Below are positions 37,774 to 49,248 of a DNA stretch of 64,000 nucleotides, in pieces. The notes beneath the pieces are model-generated. The model did no database searches and was not told the DNA's origin. It was given only the letters and a program-made list of their open reading frames with translations. How positions within the stretch are numbered: position 1 is the stretch's first letter; every line of letters starts with the position of its first letter. Source of the stretch: Bisporella sp. PMI_857 (lineage: Eukaryota > Ascomycota > Leotiomycetes > Helotiales > Helotiaceae). The stretch covers positions 62,001-126,000 of the forward strand of contig JAJSPD010000004.1 in the NCBI GenBank assembly GCA_021307315.1, in the 5' to 3' direction. A program made the position numbers and the translations under genes.

Positions 37774-38081
37774 GTTAGTAATTGCAAAAAAGGACAGTAA
37801 AGCAGAATTGCCCAGAATAGTCCGTTCAAAAAGTATTCGCTCTTGCCAGATGCTGAAGGCCAGGTTAAAGTATATCTAATACTTCATTTATCACGTCTTT
37901 CTTGGCGTATTATTCCTTTCTTTAAACAGAGGCAATACTAGAATTAAGTTTTCGCCTTGGGCCGCCATAGAATGCATATTGTCGGAGCAGAAAAAAAGCG
38001 GGTCAAGCCCACCACATATCTGTGTTCATACATAATCACTATTTAAAGTGTTAACGCCCCATCCCCAGAACTTTCTTTGTA
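37774..38081. other. Intergenic
   Basis: No feature beyond the promoter of the following Cys-rich membrane-protein gene. Confidence 0.4.
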
Positions 38082-38992
38082 ATGTCAATTATGGCCTCTC
38101 ATCGCGCCGTTCCCGCTTCCCAAGGCCTCGTTTCTCGAGCAATATACTTTGGAAGGTGGCCGCTCGCGTTATCAGGAACCAGCGAGGGCTGTCCTGATTT
38201 TGCGCCACAAGCTTGTGCGAATAGTGGGGTTGCCAACACACTATGCTGTCCAAGCGGGCTGTCATGTTTCTCTAGGTATTGCTGCCCTACGAGTAAGTTC
38301 CCCGTTGCGAGATATTAACAAGCGATAAATCACCTAAATACTGGTAGGCGTTGATTGTAAGAAATCTATTGCAAACTTTCCTGCATGCACAAACTCGACA
38401 TGGAGCATGTACTATCACACTTACGATACCCTTTACACCTACTATTTTTGCTGTGAGCCAGACCAGATTGCCGTGATTCCCAATAGCGGAGATACAGGAT
38501 TATGCATGCCAGAGGATCAACGCGCAAAGTCGGTAGGTGTCCCCACCTCGCTAGTTGAGCACGCCCGTAAAAATATTAAGCATAATTCAACGTGGCACAT
38601 GTCGCTGGCGCACTCCTTCTACAAGCACGGAAGGGGTTCCAGCAACTGGTATATCGACACATATATCTGCACAAAGGTCGGCACTTACAACCAGCACAAG
38701 AGTAATAAACCTTACACTCACATCTAATGGCTGCTCCTCCGGTTCTTTGAACCCATCCTCCTCCGGACCCTCGTTGGCCTCGTCAGCGCTAGCAGCCCCG
38801 CTCCAGCACACATCAGCCCCTAATATAGGTACGATCATCGGAATTGTTATCGGTACATTAGGAGTATTCCTCCTGGCTGGCATATTCTGGGCGCTTCTAA
38901 GAAGGCTGAAGCGACAACAACACGTTTACGTGCCTGAGCTTATGGCGGTGCCGTCAAAGCTAGCACCACATGTGACAAGTACAGTACACTGA
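38082..38992 (+). CDS. Cys-rich single-pass membrane protein, unknown function
   Basis: Best model: exons 38082-38292, 38348-38536 and 38643-38992, 249 aa. The ectodomain has paired cysteines (GCPDF, QACAN, LCCPSG, RYCCPT, VDCKK, YFCCEP, LCMPED), then a Ser/Thr-rich stalk, a TM segment (IGTIIGIVIGTLGVFLLAGIFWALL) and basic residues. This layout matches other fungal surface sensors/anchors but no named family. The first intron is secure; the second is the least certain. After the stop, another frame to 39181 encodes a plausible cytosolic tail (QPPQYSTPPEQYDRH, then EMEEQGLRGVEMERGG). It could be joined by a 38-nt intron (38979-39016) or by correcting a frameshift, so the true C-terminus may be longer. 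Confidence 0.6.
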
Positions 38993-39181
38993 TACACGGT
39001 TCTAGTAATGGGGCAGGATTTAGAGCCACATCTCAGCCTCCACAATACAGTACCCCCCCGGAACAATACGATCGTCATCAAAGTCTTGAACCCAACAGTT
39101 CTCGCCAGGACTGCGCGGAGATGGAAGAGCAGGGTCTCAGAGGAGTAGAGATGGAAAGGGGAGGTCTAATAATTAGGTAAT

Positions 39182-40482
39182 GAGGTGACAGCCTTAGATT
39201 TGGCTGTGTCCTCCCAAGGCTAGAGCATAATTCTCTGTGTGGTTATCCCACCCTAATCCTTGCCCAACCTATTATCTGCTTTGCCTTTCCTGAAAATTTA
39301 GTTGATCATTCCCCTTCTAGGCTCTTCTGAAAGCTGCCATCGGTATTGGCCATATTGTGATCTGTCATGCTAAGTTTTGACGGGACCTGGCTGGTTTTAG
39401 CCGATTGCATAGGATCAAAGCTCAGGACACTCCCCAGCAAGATTTTGCGGAGAGCTAGCCCAGAACCGGCTCTCTGAGTACAAATATCAACTCGGTAATG
39501 AGAGTTCTGTGGTCCCAACACATGAGCTTAAAGACGTGAGTGGTCCGGAAGCACGAGTTGCATGATAACGGTATTGTTCAGAGATGTGAATTATTCCAAG
39601 GACCTTCTCTCCCTTCCTACTATTAGTTCCCCTGGAAATTGACTCTGTTCTAACATTTTTAACACCCAAAGGAGTAGCAGTGTGCTAAATATCTTACTTA
39701 TGCTTCCGCTATTGATTTTTACGTGGAATTTGTGGTGAGAACCGGTGGCGAGACGCAGCCTTTAGACCCTTACCATCTCAAACTTATGGTCTTCTTATAG
39801 GATTGACCCATGGTCTGTGTATTTTTAATTGATAACATGCCAGTAAAGGTCCACACATCGTAAACAAAGCCTATAATATCTGCGTAGCATCGCATGCGAA
39901 GCATGCAAAACTAATTTTCAAAATGGCAGCCAACACAGGTACAGTAGAGCTTTATTGCCCGGAGTATTCCTTACAAGCGCTATAACTCTACTTTTCTTTT
40001 AAGACAGCGTACAAACGACTACTTAAGTCTGATGCATTCTCTCATTTTAGGAATGAAATCTCCTTTCTCTATTTTAGAATTATTCTACTCTACTCCCTCC
40101 CATTGCTACTCCCGAAAATGCATTCATTTTGATGATATATATTTCTTTCCTTTTTCAAGCAGTTACCACACATGCTGTAATCATTCGTGGGTTCGCTGTC
40201 AAACCATATGCTGCCGGCCGCACCCCTATTGTAACAAGTAGTAGTATAGGTTCGCGGGTGTGTTGCGTCTCCCCCACGGGTGGACTGATTGGGCAGGCAG
40301 CTCACTTCGATATGTACATTCTTGCACAATCGCAGTTCGGTACTATGAGGATTTGAGCGCCGGGAAGATTAGACATTGTGGCATTGCAAGAGATGCCAGA
40401 GCTGGGCCAGGTACGGGTTTGTTTGACCGGGGGAGATGGTGCTTTCCCAGGGGGGTGGCACTGCATGGTTTGGTCTTACACA
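39182..40482. other. Intergenic
   Basis: No gene recognised. Short open frames have no family features. Confidence 0.4.
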
Positions 40483-40696
40483 ATGTCGACAAGAAATCCA
40501 GCAAAGCAGAGCGAGATGCTGAAAACCGCTTCAGAATCTCCGGTTATCACGCACAGAGGATGAGATTCCCACCCTTTACGGATGGCCAAAGAACGACATT
40601 GGAGGTTACGTCTTCAAGCCAACAAAAGAGCAATACACTGAGTATAACCACCTTCCTATGACAACGAGTGAGAAACAACATATCAAGAACCTGTAG
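40483..40696 (+). pseudogene. Frameshifted copy of a small unknown gene family (PTLYGW family)
   Basis: The 3' part encodes IPTLYGW, GGYVFKPTKEQYTEYNHLP and MTTSEKQH, closely matching the protein at 41114-41398 on the other strand. The 5' part starts at ATG 40483, but the frame breaks near 40555 and no intron of workable size restores it. It is therefore probably a pseudogene, unless a base error is present. Confidence 0.5.
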
Positions 40697-41113
40697 TTAT
40701 TCAACGCTACTTATTATGAGGATTTCAGCCTATCGACAGGTGCTCTCACCGCGGCTGGGGTTTGATAATTGAACATATAACTCGCACGAAAGAACGCTGT
40801 ACTACATTAAGTCATGTCTAGGTCGAAACCTAACTATAAAATAGCTCAGGGATATCTACCATAGTCCTACTAGATACTATATCTTCGTGGTGAAGTTATT
40901 CTGATGTTCAAGGTGAAATTGGACAGTGAAGATTGTTACAGGGTACTAGGCCCTAGAGTATATTTAGGATTATAGTACTTTACATAAGTTGACTGGCTGA
41001 ATTCAGAACGCAATCATGTTTTTAATTCTTTGGGCTTGGTTACTAGATGATAATCTAAAAATATTGTGACTATCCTTTTCACATCGTAGTCATTCAATCA
41101 AAGCCCAGCCAAA
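40697..41113. other. Intergenic between convergent paralogues
   Basis: No feature recognised. Confidence 0.4.
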
Positions 41114-41398
41114 TCAGTCAAAATAAAAGAACTTAGGTATCATGGCTAGTGTCCTAGAGCATGTCATGCCTCGGGCATTCCTTGATGTCGATATAAAAGT
41201 CGCCCCAAATTTCTCCAAGTTGAGACAATGAACCTCCATTTCTGTCGTCACAGGGATTTTATTGTATTCCTCCCACTGCTCTTTCGTGGGCTTGAAGACC
41301 CAAACACCTCCCGAGGCGGACCAACCGTAGAGAGTAGGCAGCATAATTGTAGTAACTAGTTGATTCTTGACTGCCTCTTCCACCAATTTATCTGCCAT
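41114..41398 (-). CDS. Small hypothetical protein, PTLYGW family
   Basis: A 94-aa open frame without introns. The segment LPTLYGWSASGGVWVFKPTK and EQWEEYNKIPVTTEMEVH shares about half its residues with the broken copy 420 bp away in opposite orientation. Conservation between copies in a coding pattern (Y/W, L/I, M/V exchanges) supports it as a real gene family. No signal peptide or known domain is visible. Function unknown. Confidence 0.5.
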   Translation of the reverse strand: MADKLVEEAVKNQLVTTIMLPTLYGWSASGGVWVFKPTKEQWEEYNKIPVTTEMEVHCLNLEKFGATFISTSRNARGMTCSRTLAMIPKFFYFD

Positions 41399-42868
41399 TG
41401 CTAGTTTATGTTGAATATTGGTGAATCTAGGGGGCTTGACGAAGATGCTGTGTCAGAAGACGAATGATAATGTTCTGATGAGATGGTTGATAGATTGATT
41501 AAATGATTTGGCAGGTAGTCGATATCGAAACTATATTTGGTAGTTAGCGCAATAGGTGGATCCACGAGTGGAAGCATTGCTGTTCCTACCTTCTGTGAGA
41601 AAGTCGAGGGATGCTCCAGAGGAAGAATCCAAGACCGACTCTTATCCCTTTAACCGCCAATGTCGTTCAACCCCTGTAGGTTAGTCATTACATATGGCCA
41701 ATTAAACGGCTTGGATTTATCTGAAAACTTCAATTTCAACCCTTATGAACCGATTATGGAGCTAGATCCTTATAAATACTGCATAAAACAGTCAATAGTA
41801 TTGCAAAAGAAGACTTGACATACTTTACAACCTTATCGGGTACGCTGGATAGCATTGTGCACGTGACTAAATTGCATGGGTTGAACGACATTGGCGGTTA
41901 AGGGGATAGTAGATTTGTTAGATGTGGTGAGGTCACGTGTTTTGTTGATTTTGTGGATGCCTGTTAATTCCTGTTCCTGTGGAGTCTGGAAGTTAGGCAC
42001 CAGCTAAACCCAATACGGCCAGCAATTTTGATATAACTGAAGGGTCAGATTCCTAGTAGCTTGTAAAATAGGCGGGTGGGTCAGCTCGCTTACGTTGTAA
42101 CCGCTGTGGAAATGTTGTGCCATGCATCCAAAATAAAACTAAAGTCCCTCCATAGGCGGCGAGAAACTCACTGTGCCGAGAAAAACAACAGGTACTGAGG
42201 TACCACTCCACTTGTAGCAACGCCGCGTACTTGATACGTGGTTGCTGGTAAGTAGAATGTGGTAAAAGTTCATAATTGCTACTACTGCTACAATACGTTC
42301 TCTTATATGCTACAGGTGGTCATGTGACTGAGTCCTTTGTTCACTCCCCCATTCACTCCCCCATTGACTCAGGACCATACCAACAGGTACTTTGGCTTTA
42401 AACAACTCAGACTCTGTGCAAATACTGATATTTTCCATAGTTTTGTATGAGCCGTGTTCTGTGACCACTCTTCAACATTCTAGACTCTTCCCACCTAGAA
42501 AATACATCCGCATCGTCGCTCTCGCGGCAGATGGACTGGAAGTACCCCTCCATGGCGCAACAGATTTCCTTTAGCACAGCTCCTGGAAGCCCGTCGGAGG
42601 AATGTTTATTATATTTATAACATTTTTAGGATTTTTAGGATTTTTTTAAGGGTCTTAAGGATCTGTAGGAGTCGTGGGAGCCGTGGGATCTATAACCTCA
42701 CACCATAGTAATTAAATAAAAAGTAGCTACTGTACATAAAATCCCTTTAAAAATCTTCAACACATAAGGATTACCGCTATTTCAATCTATCATTACAATC
42801 TTTTCTCCTTTGCAAAACACCGCGCTTGAAAGCCTGTATCCAATTTCAACCTATCTCACAACATCAAA
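41399..42868. other. Intergenic
   Basis: No gene recognised. Near 42340-42372 a short CACTCCCCCATT unit is repeated. The last 100 bp form a typical fungal 5' leader (CACAACATCAAAATGG) for the next gene. Confidence 0.4.
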
Positions 42869-43300
42869 ATGGCACCAAATTCCTTCTTCCTCGCAATAAC
42901 CTTGATATTTGCAGTCACCTCCGCTGCCGTTCTCCCACAAAATACAGCAGACACTACCGCCCAACCTCGCAACACGTACAGCAAAGTCGCCCGAGAACCT
43001 AATAACCTCGTAGTAGATCCAATATTCCAGAATTTGGGGGCCAACCGGGAACCCGTATTACGTAGGGGCAAAGAAACGAAGACAAAAACCCTGAGCGATG
43101 GTCGCCTAGCCTCCGCCGAAAGAGCGCAAGCGGAAGCATATAGGGAAGGTCGCGTTCCTCTACAGTCCTTGAGGGCTGACATAGACTACGGCACTTCAGC
43201 CGCTTCAACCACTTACGGCACAATCGGCGTAAAAGTTTGGGTGTATAAGGGCGAGAAAATAGACAAAAATAGTACACCTGCCAGGAAGGGGCGAAATTGA
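42869..43300 (+). CDS. Secreted protein carrying the C-terminal part of a bacterial-type ribosomal protein uS3
   Basis: Intronless, 143 aa, ATG in a good context (ATCAAAATGGCA). Residues 1-20 are a clear signal peptide with a hydrophobic core ending in SAA. Residues about 76-129 match the C-terminal domain of bacterial/organellar uS3: [17 protein letters not shown] (91-98), LRADIDYG (101-108), TTYG and [11 protein letters not shown] (119-129), followed by a basic tail as in bacterial S3. The KH domain that precedes this region in uS3 is absent. Fungal cytosolic S3 and the fungal mitochondrial Rps3 do not have this sequence, so bacterial ancestry is the simplest explanation. A ribosomal job is impossible for a secreted fragment; an RNA-binding or antimicrobial/effector role is speculation. 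Confidence 0.8.
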   Translation: MAPNSFFLAITLIFAVTSAAVLPQNTADTTAQPRNTYSKVAREPNNLVVDPIFQNLGANREPVLRRGKETKTKTLSDGRLASAERAQAEAYREGRVPLQSLRADIDYGTSAASTTYGTIGVKVWVYKGEKIDKNSTPARKGRN

Positions 43301-43414
43301 GGTCGCATGTTATCTGTCTGGTGGTGCATGTGCTTAGTTAGCGCGGCTGAGTATAAAGTCCCTTGGGTCTGTTGGAATGGAGCCGAGCACCTGATTATGT
43401 AAGTTATGCGATAG

Positions 43415-43436
43415 GTGCACAGCGCGTGCCATGACA
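43415..43436 (-). mobile_element. Short remnant of the same LTR family
   Basis: GTGCACAGCGCGTGCCATGA resembles the end of the LTR at 37.57 kb (CACAGCGCGTGTCGTGACA). The rest of the element is missing. Confidence 0.35.
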
Positions 43437-45150
43437 AGCTCCAATAGACGAGGGGGAAAATAAAATTATGAATCATCAACCACACTATCACGTAAATCCG
43501 GAAATGCGTCAAGTTGACGACTCGCAACACCAGTTGTGCACAACAAGGATTCTAATTGATGTTATGGCATCAGGGATATAGCCTCTGTCACCCGGGAATG
43601 ATAGCGCAAGTGATCTTCCCGAGGAGGAGAAGGGGGAAGGGAGGGAGGGGATGCACTTTCCTTGGTATTGTGGCTACTGCTGTTTTGGGATCTAATCTAA
43701 CCCACCACCTGCCTCAACGTGCTCCCAATTCCTTTTCGTCAATTTCATGCTTCAGTTCAGCAGCGACCGACAACTGTTGGGGGAGAACCAAACCATAGCC
43801 ACGGAGGCAGACAATTCAGTCATCGTTTTTCCACTCCTTTCGATACCAGGCCTAAGTGCGGGTTCTTTTCTATCTATTCCAGGACCACTGTCAACAATAT
43901 ATTCACGACGGAAACTAGCAGACAATGAACCGCCTCTCAAGAGGGCTCATCTTTCATCAGATGGTAGTGAATATTGACAAAGATTCTCTTCGTTTCAAAA
44001 AGAAAAGGGCAAATGAAGCTATTCAGCTTCAAATGAATTGTTTTTCTGCCTGTTAGGAGAGACTCAACGGCATTTAGGATCAGGGTGCATATTAGGTATG
44101 ATTTTCTTGTGGATTGCAATAGTTGTTCATTGGAGAGAGACCAGGTTCTCCACTTGCTGATTCTGAGGAGTTGTGCTCACTGACTCGTGCTATCCAAAAT
44201 GCTTTGATCTTGATCTTGCAGTCTTGTTCCCCATTGTTGAATGTTCTTGCAATGACATTGAAGTACATCCATGGCAAGCAGATATCTGTTACCGAAGCTT
44301 GCCTGTTACCGAAGCTTGCGCTCTACTCTAGCTATATCGTGAAAATAAGAGACAGGGATTTAGCTTTACTAATAGTCACATTTTGCTTGGGTGTGGCTGA
44401 CAGCCGAAGTTTGAACAAATGTACAAATCATATCTTAAGCGTCCGCAGTCACGTGGATTTAGACGACATTCAAAAGTTTCAGGAATTGGCTTATGTAATA
44501 GGCCAAGGAACTAGAAAATCTCTTGCAGGCCGACAACATAGTTACTAGAGATCAACGTACAGTGAACAATCATACAATACAAGCACCTACAACCCGTATT
44601 CTATCGACGTGATACCCTCTATCAATTTCATAGTCCTAACAGTATCTTGCAGACCTTTTCATTTCAGCATATAAACTATATCCGCTAGGCGTCACCGGCA
44701 GCTTATGTCTCCAGCTGAAAGCTTAAACATTTCAAAACGGGCATGAAGCCGCATGTGCTTGAGGCTTTTCTTTCGCGGTAAAGCCGATGATGGTCTGAAA
44801 TTACACGAAATCCAGCCTATGAAGGTGCTTTGAGCTGCAACGTTGCTCGTAGGAAGAATGCGGGCCATTGGAAGATATGCAAGCTTATGCTTACAAGGCA
44901 GATGCATGACGCTCTTGGCGACAACCTTTCTCCAACGATAGTTTTCCATCTTGAAAGCGTGTACCTACGTCATGTCACTGTTGATCTATGGGAGAGTATT
45001 TGGGAGTCAATCTCGTAGCTGATCGCGTTGTGGCTGTTTTTGCATGGCTGAAGTGCTTCGAGAACTCGAGATTTTGAGACGCAGCAAAGGAGCTGAATTG
45101 ATCATGGTTGGGATTGCGACGTACGCAGATAGAACTCCTTCATTTTCTTA

Positions 45151-45160
45151 GGTATATATA
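45151..45160 (+). promoter_or_regulatory. TATA box of the jacalin/aerolysin-like gene
   Basis: GTATATATAAAAC lies about 180 bp before the ATG at 45334, followed by a pyrimidine-rich leader (ATCACTATCATCTTC). Confidence 0.5.
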
Positions 45161-45333
45161 AAACTTTATGTCCTGTTACAATTTTCAATCACTATCATCT
45201 TCTTTTTTATCACCATCGAGCTTACATCTCATCCTATAATATTCATCACATCAATAGAACAAACCTCGTTCCAGCGATATCTAACTGTCACTATCATTCT
45301 TGAAGCCTTCAAATTGCTCAGACATCCTGAGAA

Positions 45334-47327
45334 ATGTCGGAATCGTACTCCTCTGAATTGTTCGTGGCAAACAAAGCGGTTGGAGGAAATGGTGGAGTGG
45401 AGTTCAAATTGGTGGGCCTACCAGGAGCTTGTAAGTGTATCCTTCTTTACAATTGGTATCCAGGTGCATTTTTTCCGATCGATCCCAATGTTGAACATTT
45501 TCCTATGGCCGCCCTATAGCTAACATTGTCTCGTCATAGTTGTGAGGAAGATCCGAGTCTATCATGACATGATGAAATGGGGCTCAGGCAGACGAGGATG
45601 TCTCAATGGGCTTGAACTCGAGTTCACGGACGGCAAACGCGCGTCAACTGGGAATACCGATTCATCGCAAAGTTTCGAAGAGTGTATGATAGACGTCGGC
45701 AAAGACGAGAAGGTCAAATCAATGTCCTTATGGGGCATGGGCAGTGGTAAATGGGACCGAACATCGGAGTTTTGGCTCGAGACCAACAAGGGAACAAAGC
45801 TCAGCGTTGGTTCCAAAGACAAGAAAGAGAGCGAACACAAAATGGACACTGGTTCCGGCTTACTTCTTGGTTTCCAAGGTCGCTCTGGAGGTGGCATCGA
45901 TTCCCTAGCACCTGTCTTTCTTAAGCGGGTTGCAAAGCAATTCATCGATAAAGTCGAATATCCTGATTTCAAATTGTCAAATACTGGTTTTATTCAAATG
46001 CAATATTTGGATAGGGCGATAGCTGTGTGGAACGGTGTGTCTGGCAGTTGCATGGTTAAGAACGAGCGCTCAATAACAACATCAAACACTTGGAATACCA
46101 AGACAACAATCGAGAATTCAATTGGGGTGACAGTCACAGCAAAAGTCCCATTGCTTGCAGAGGCGAGTGTTTCGGATACGTTGACATGGGGAAAAGAGAA
46201 GGATTTTGGGCAATCGGAATCAGACACGAAGACTCTTGCCTGCGAGAATGAAGTGACAATGGAAGGCCCTGACGATAACTTTGAGTATGACTCTATTGTT
46301 TTTTCTTGCTATATCTTACTGACAGTTCACCAGGTTAGAAGCAATCTTCTATTCAGGGAAGCAGGATGTTGCGTACAAAGGAAATTACAACGTAGTCACT
46401 GAGGACGGCCAGAATTTTTCATTTCCAACATCCGGCACTTTGAAGCAGGTGATGTATTCTGAAGTCGATATCCGGGTCAAGCGCCACGCACCTGATGGGG
46501 AGGTTAAGACGAAAAGTATTAAGCGGAAAGATAAAGAGATGCGATCTTTAGAGGACTCAGAAGATGGGGCGGCCAATGATGAGCAGCGAACCCTGGATTA
46601 TGACACCAACGGGGAAGAATATGATGGTGAGAAACCAAGAGATGGAGAAGAGGGAAGTGTCGAAGAGCAGGTGAAAGAATATACCGAGGAAGACGGCATT
46701 GCGGCCGAGGAAGACAACGCAGCTCTATTCCAGGAGGACGAGACTGCAGCTTACAATGAGAATGGCGATACCGAGCCTGACTACCAAGCAAACCCCGAGG
46801 ACGAAGAGAACAAGACAAATGACTACGACCAGGGCGCTGACGAGGAACCAGCCGAGCCAGCTGATGAAGGATCTTACTACAAACAAGGGAACGAAGAGCG
46901 CGGCACCACGGGCTACGAAGAGGATCTCGAAGGAGAGTCCACTGAGCCAAACTACGAGCAGGGGGCCGACAACCAGTACAATGAAGAGGCATACAGCGAG
47001 AACCGTGAAGAAGAGCCAAGCGAACAGTCCGAGCCAAATGAGCAGAGATTCAACAATCAGTACAATGAAGAAGCCTACAACGAGAGCGTCGCCGAAGAAC
47101 CTGCCGAGCCAGCTTACGGAGAAGTTCCCGAGGTTCAGTCTTCATACCGAAATGAGTATTCCCAATCCCAATCCCAGAACTACGAGAACTACGAGGCTCA
47201 AACGGATAATGCACAGAACGAGTACGAAGCTTCGGGAGAAAGGGGAAGTGGTGGTTACCCTTATCATTCTTACGAATTCAATACCAGAGAGACGGGATAT
47301 GAGTATTTCGGGGTCAGGAGCGGATGA
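45334..47327 (+). CDS. Jacalin-like lectin fused to aerolysin-type beta-pore-forming domain with acidic tail
   Basis: Three exons, 45334-45430, 45540-46284 and 46334-47327, give 611 aa, all phases consistent. Residues ~33-165 are a jacalin-type beta-prism lectin (KIRVYHD, then GLELEFTDG, SLWGMGSGKW and the closing LLGFQGRSGGGIDSLAPVFL). Residues ~180-340 look like an aerolysin/natterin-type module, with alternating Ser/Thr-rich strands around IGVTVTAKVPLLAEASVSDT. The same lectin-aerolysin order occurs in vertebrate natterin/Dln1-like proteins. Residues ~350-611 form an unusual Glu/Asp/Asn/Tyr-rich, low-complexity repeat tail (QYNEEAY, EEPAEPA). No signal peptide is seen, so it is likely cytosolic or unconventionally released. 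Carbohydrate binding and membrane insertion are inferred from family, not shown; the tail may keep it inactive. Confidence 0.8.
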
Positions 47328-47982
47328 GGAGAGGTAGGAGAACGTAAGGGTGGCAGGGTATGGAGGGAATTGATAATGGATGCTGTAGATGTTACATGTT
47401 GTTGATTTTGGGGGGGTAGTAGAGATGGGAAAGCAAGAAAGATGGGTAAAATTGGCGAGTTCAGCACACGACTGTTTTTTGGGGGTTCGATAGAATTGCA
47501 GATTGTTATTTCCTAGAGTTCAGCGTGTTGGAGATGAGTTCTGTGACCCCGAGAGTAAGAGGCTTCCGCAACTGCGCCAACACCTTGATGATATATCTCC
47601 AGGCAAAGCTTTTCCGCTTTGGTATGAGAGAAGAAGGAACCTTTCTTTCTCTGACCTTGAATCGACGATGTCATAATTCCACGGGACTAGATCAAACAGG
47701 GATTTCTGCCTAGCCTTCTGGATTTTCCTTCCAGGTTCCCCCTCACCTCATCAAACCTACTTCAGGCGGCCATCCACCATTTTGGGGTTCCTACTCGGGC
47801 ACCAGGAACAGCCGCTGTCACTCTCGGCAAATAGACATGCCATTCTCCTCCTGCTATGGTAAAAACCTAATTCGGGCCAATTCTGCGTCCAGATCAGCTG
47901 GTTCGGAGAGCAGAGTGTATGAAAGACAACAGATAGAGAAGTAAATGAAATCATAAGGCATGGAAGTATATATCTTCGGGGT
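47328..47982. other. Intergenic
   Basis: No gene recognised. Confidence 0.4.
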
Positions 47983-47984
47983 TA

Positions 47985-48437
47985 CAGTTGGGCCAGTCTA
48001 GAAAAAATCTTGGCCCAGGCTTAGAAATCGTAGCTTTGAGAAATCTCGCCCCGGCATATGCCAAGCATAGAATAAGCCACGCCAAAAAGACGCACTTCGC
48101 GTTTTTTATAGCGACGCGTACAAGACAACTTTTTTAACTTTGAAATGAAACGTTACAACTTTGTACTTCTACGTTGCTCAATCGATTCGACCATGGAGAC
48201 TACTGCAAGTGAATTTGTAATTAGATGGATAAATGAGCTTAGTGTAAGTAGGATTCCTTACGGTATATTTGTAGAGCCTATGTTGTGCATTTGCCAAGTC
48301 TATTTGGTTTTTCGCTTAAGTTCACCTAGTCTACAAATAGTTGCACAAAGAGTTGGGCTAGGCTAGAGCGTTTCTTGGCGTTTTGCCGAGGAATTCTCTA
48401 GCCTGGGCCAAGATTTTTTTCTAGACTGGCCCAACTG
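47985..48437. mobile_element. Non-autonomous pogo/Fot1-like element (MITE)
   Basis: 453 bp bounded by terminal inverted repeats of about 38 bp starting CAGTTGGGCCAGTCTAG. The right copy is 48437 back to ~48398, with a single A-run length difference. TA flanks both ends (47983-47984 and 48438-48439), the target of Tc1/mariner elements. Inside, on the plus strand at about 48200-48265, FVIRWINELSVSRIPYG resembles the start of the CENP-B-type HTH of pogo/Fot1 transposases. That makes it a deletion derivative rather than an unrelated MITE. Confidence 0.8.
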
Positions 48438-48439
48438 TA

Positions 48440-49248
48440 ACCCGTATTTCTCGTAGTGTGAGATTGTAAAGCGGCCAAGCCTATTGGCCAGGTTGGGCTT
48501 AGTCGCTCTTGACGTCAGGACCCATATTTTCGTCACTCTAGATAGTTGATTCTATTAGCTCTACAATCAAATTCGTATGCCCTATTCTACAACCTATTCT
48601 GTGATAAGATCACCTATAATCTATCCGTTTGTCAGAGATCTCCTCTCTTGCCGTTCCTTACCTCTTCCGCTACATTATCCTTCTGTAGCAATAGGTTGCC
48701 AACACCGAAAGAGAACTCAATCATCTTTCCAGCCTACCCTTGTATCGCCTCGGGTCCCGGAGTATTTTCCGATCCTTTGTTCCAAAGGCAGACAATGATC
48801 TCCGTAAAGATATTGTTATCGATTTACCCAGCACTGACGTGCGGACCACAACGAAAACTCGGAGGGGAATACAGAGGTATTTCTCTTCCCCTCTTCAGCC
48901 GCACAACTAGCTGCATCCGCCAAGATAATATGGGGGTGGATTCTTTGTAAATCGATGTCAGAGATGTGTGTACTTTCGTACAGGGCCGAATTATTAGCAG
49001 TGGGGTCTCTGTGACGAGAGCAAATACTGTACACCTATTGGTGAGTTTGAGCTCATTGTTTGGACCTGTACGAAAGTATATCCTGACTTAGGATATTGGA
49101 TATTTATTTCCGAGAGGAGCCTTGCTGTAATGTGAGTCATTAGGCAAAAGGTAACGTGATGTCGGAGAAAAGTTTTTCCTCGCTTGATATGCCAAAACAT
49201 TATCGATATAATATAATTTATTATTCCTACAAGTAAAAAATTACAGAC
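48440..49248. other. Intergenic
   Basis: No gene recognised; promoter-side flank of a tRNA gene at its end. Confidence 0.4.

Larger units (their letters stand above)
43301..45333. other. Intergenic, about 2 kb
   Basis: No gene recognised. A 141-codon frame near 44123-44548 lacks an ATG and any domain. Between 44286 and 44322 a 16-bp unit (GTTACCGAAGCTTGCC-like) is directly repeated. Confidence 0.4.

Noticed and set aside
42340..42372. CACTCCCCCATT direct repeats as a CRISPR-like or regulatory array
   Set aside because: Only two short units in a eukaryotic genome; simple local duplication.
44123..44548. 141-codon frame
   Set aside because: No ATG start, no recognisable domain, and the surroundings lack splice or promoter support.
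46519..47337. Long frames antisense to or overlapping the acidic tail of the lectin/aerolysin-like gene
   Set aside because: They are shadows created by the GAA/GAG-rich codons of the real frame.
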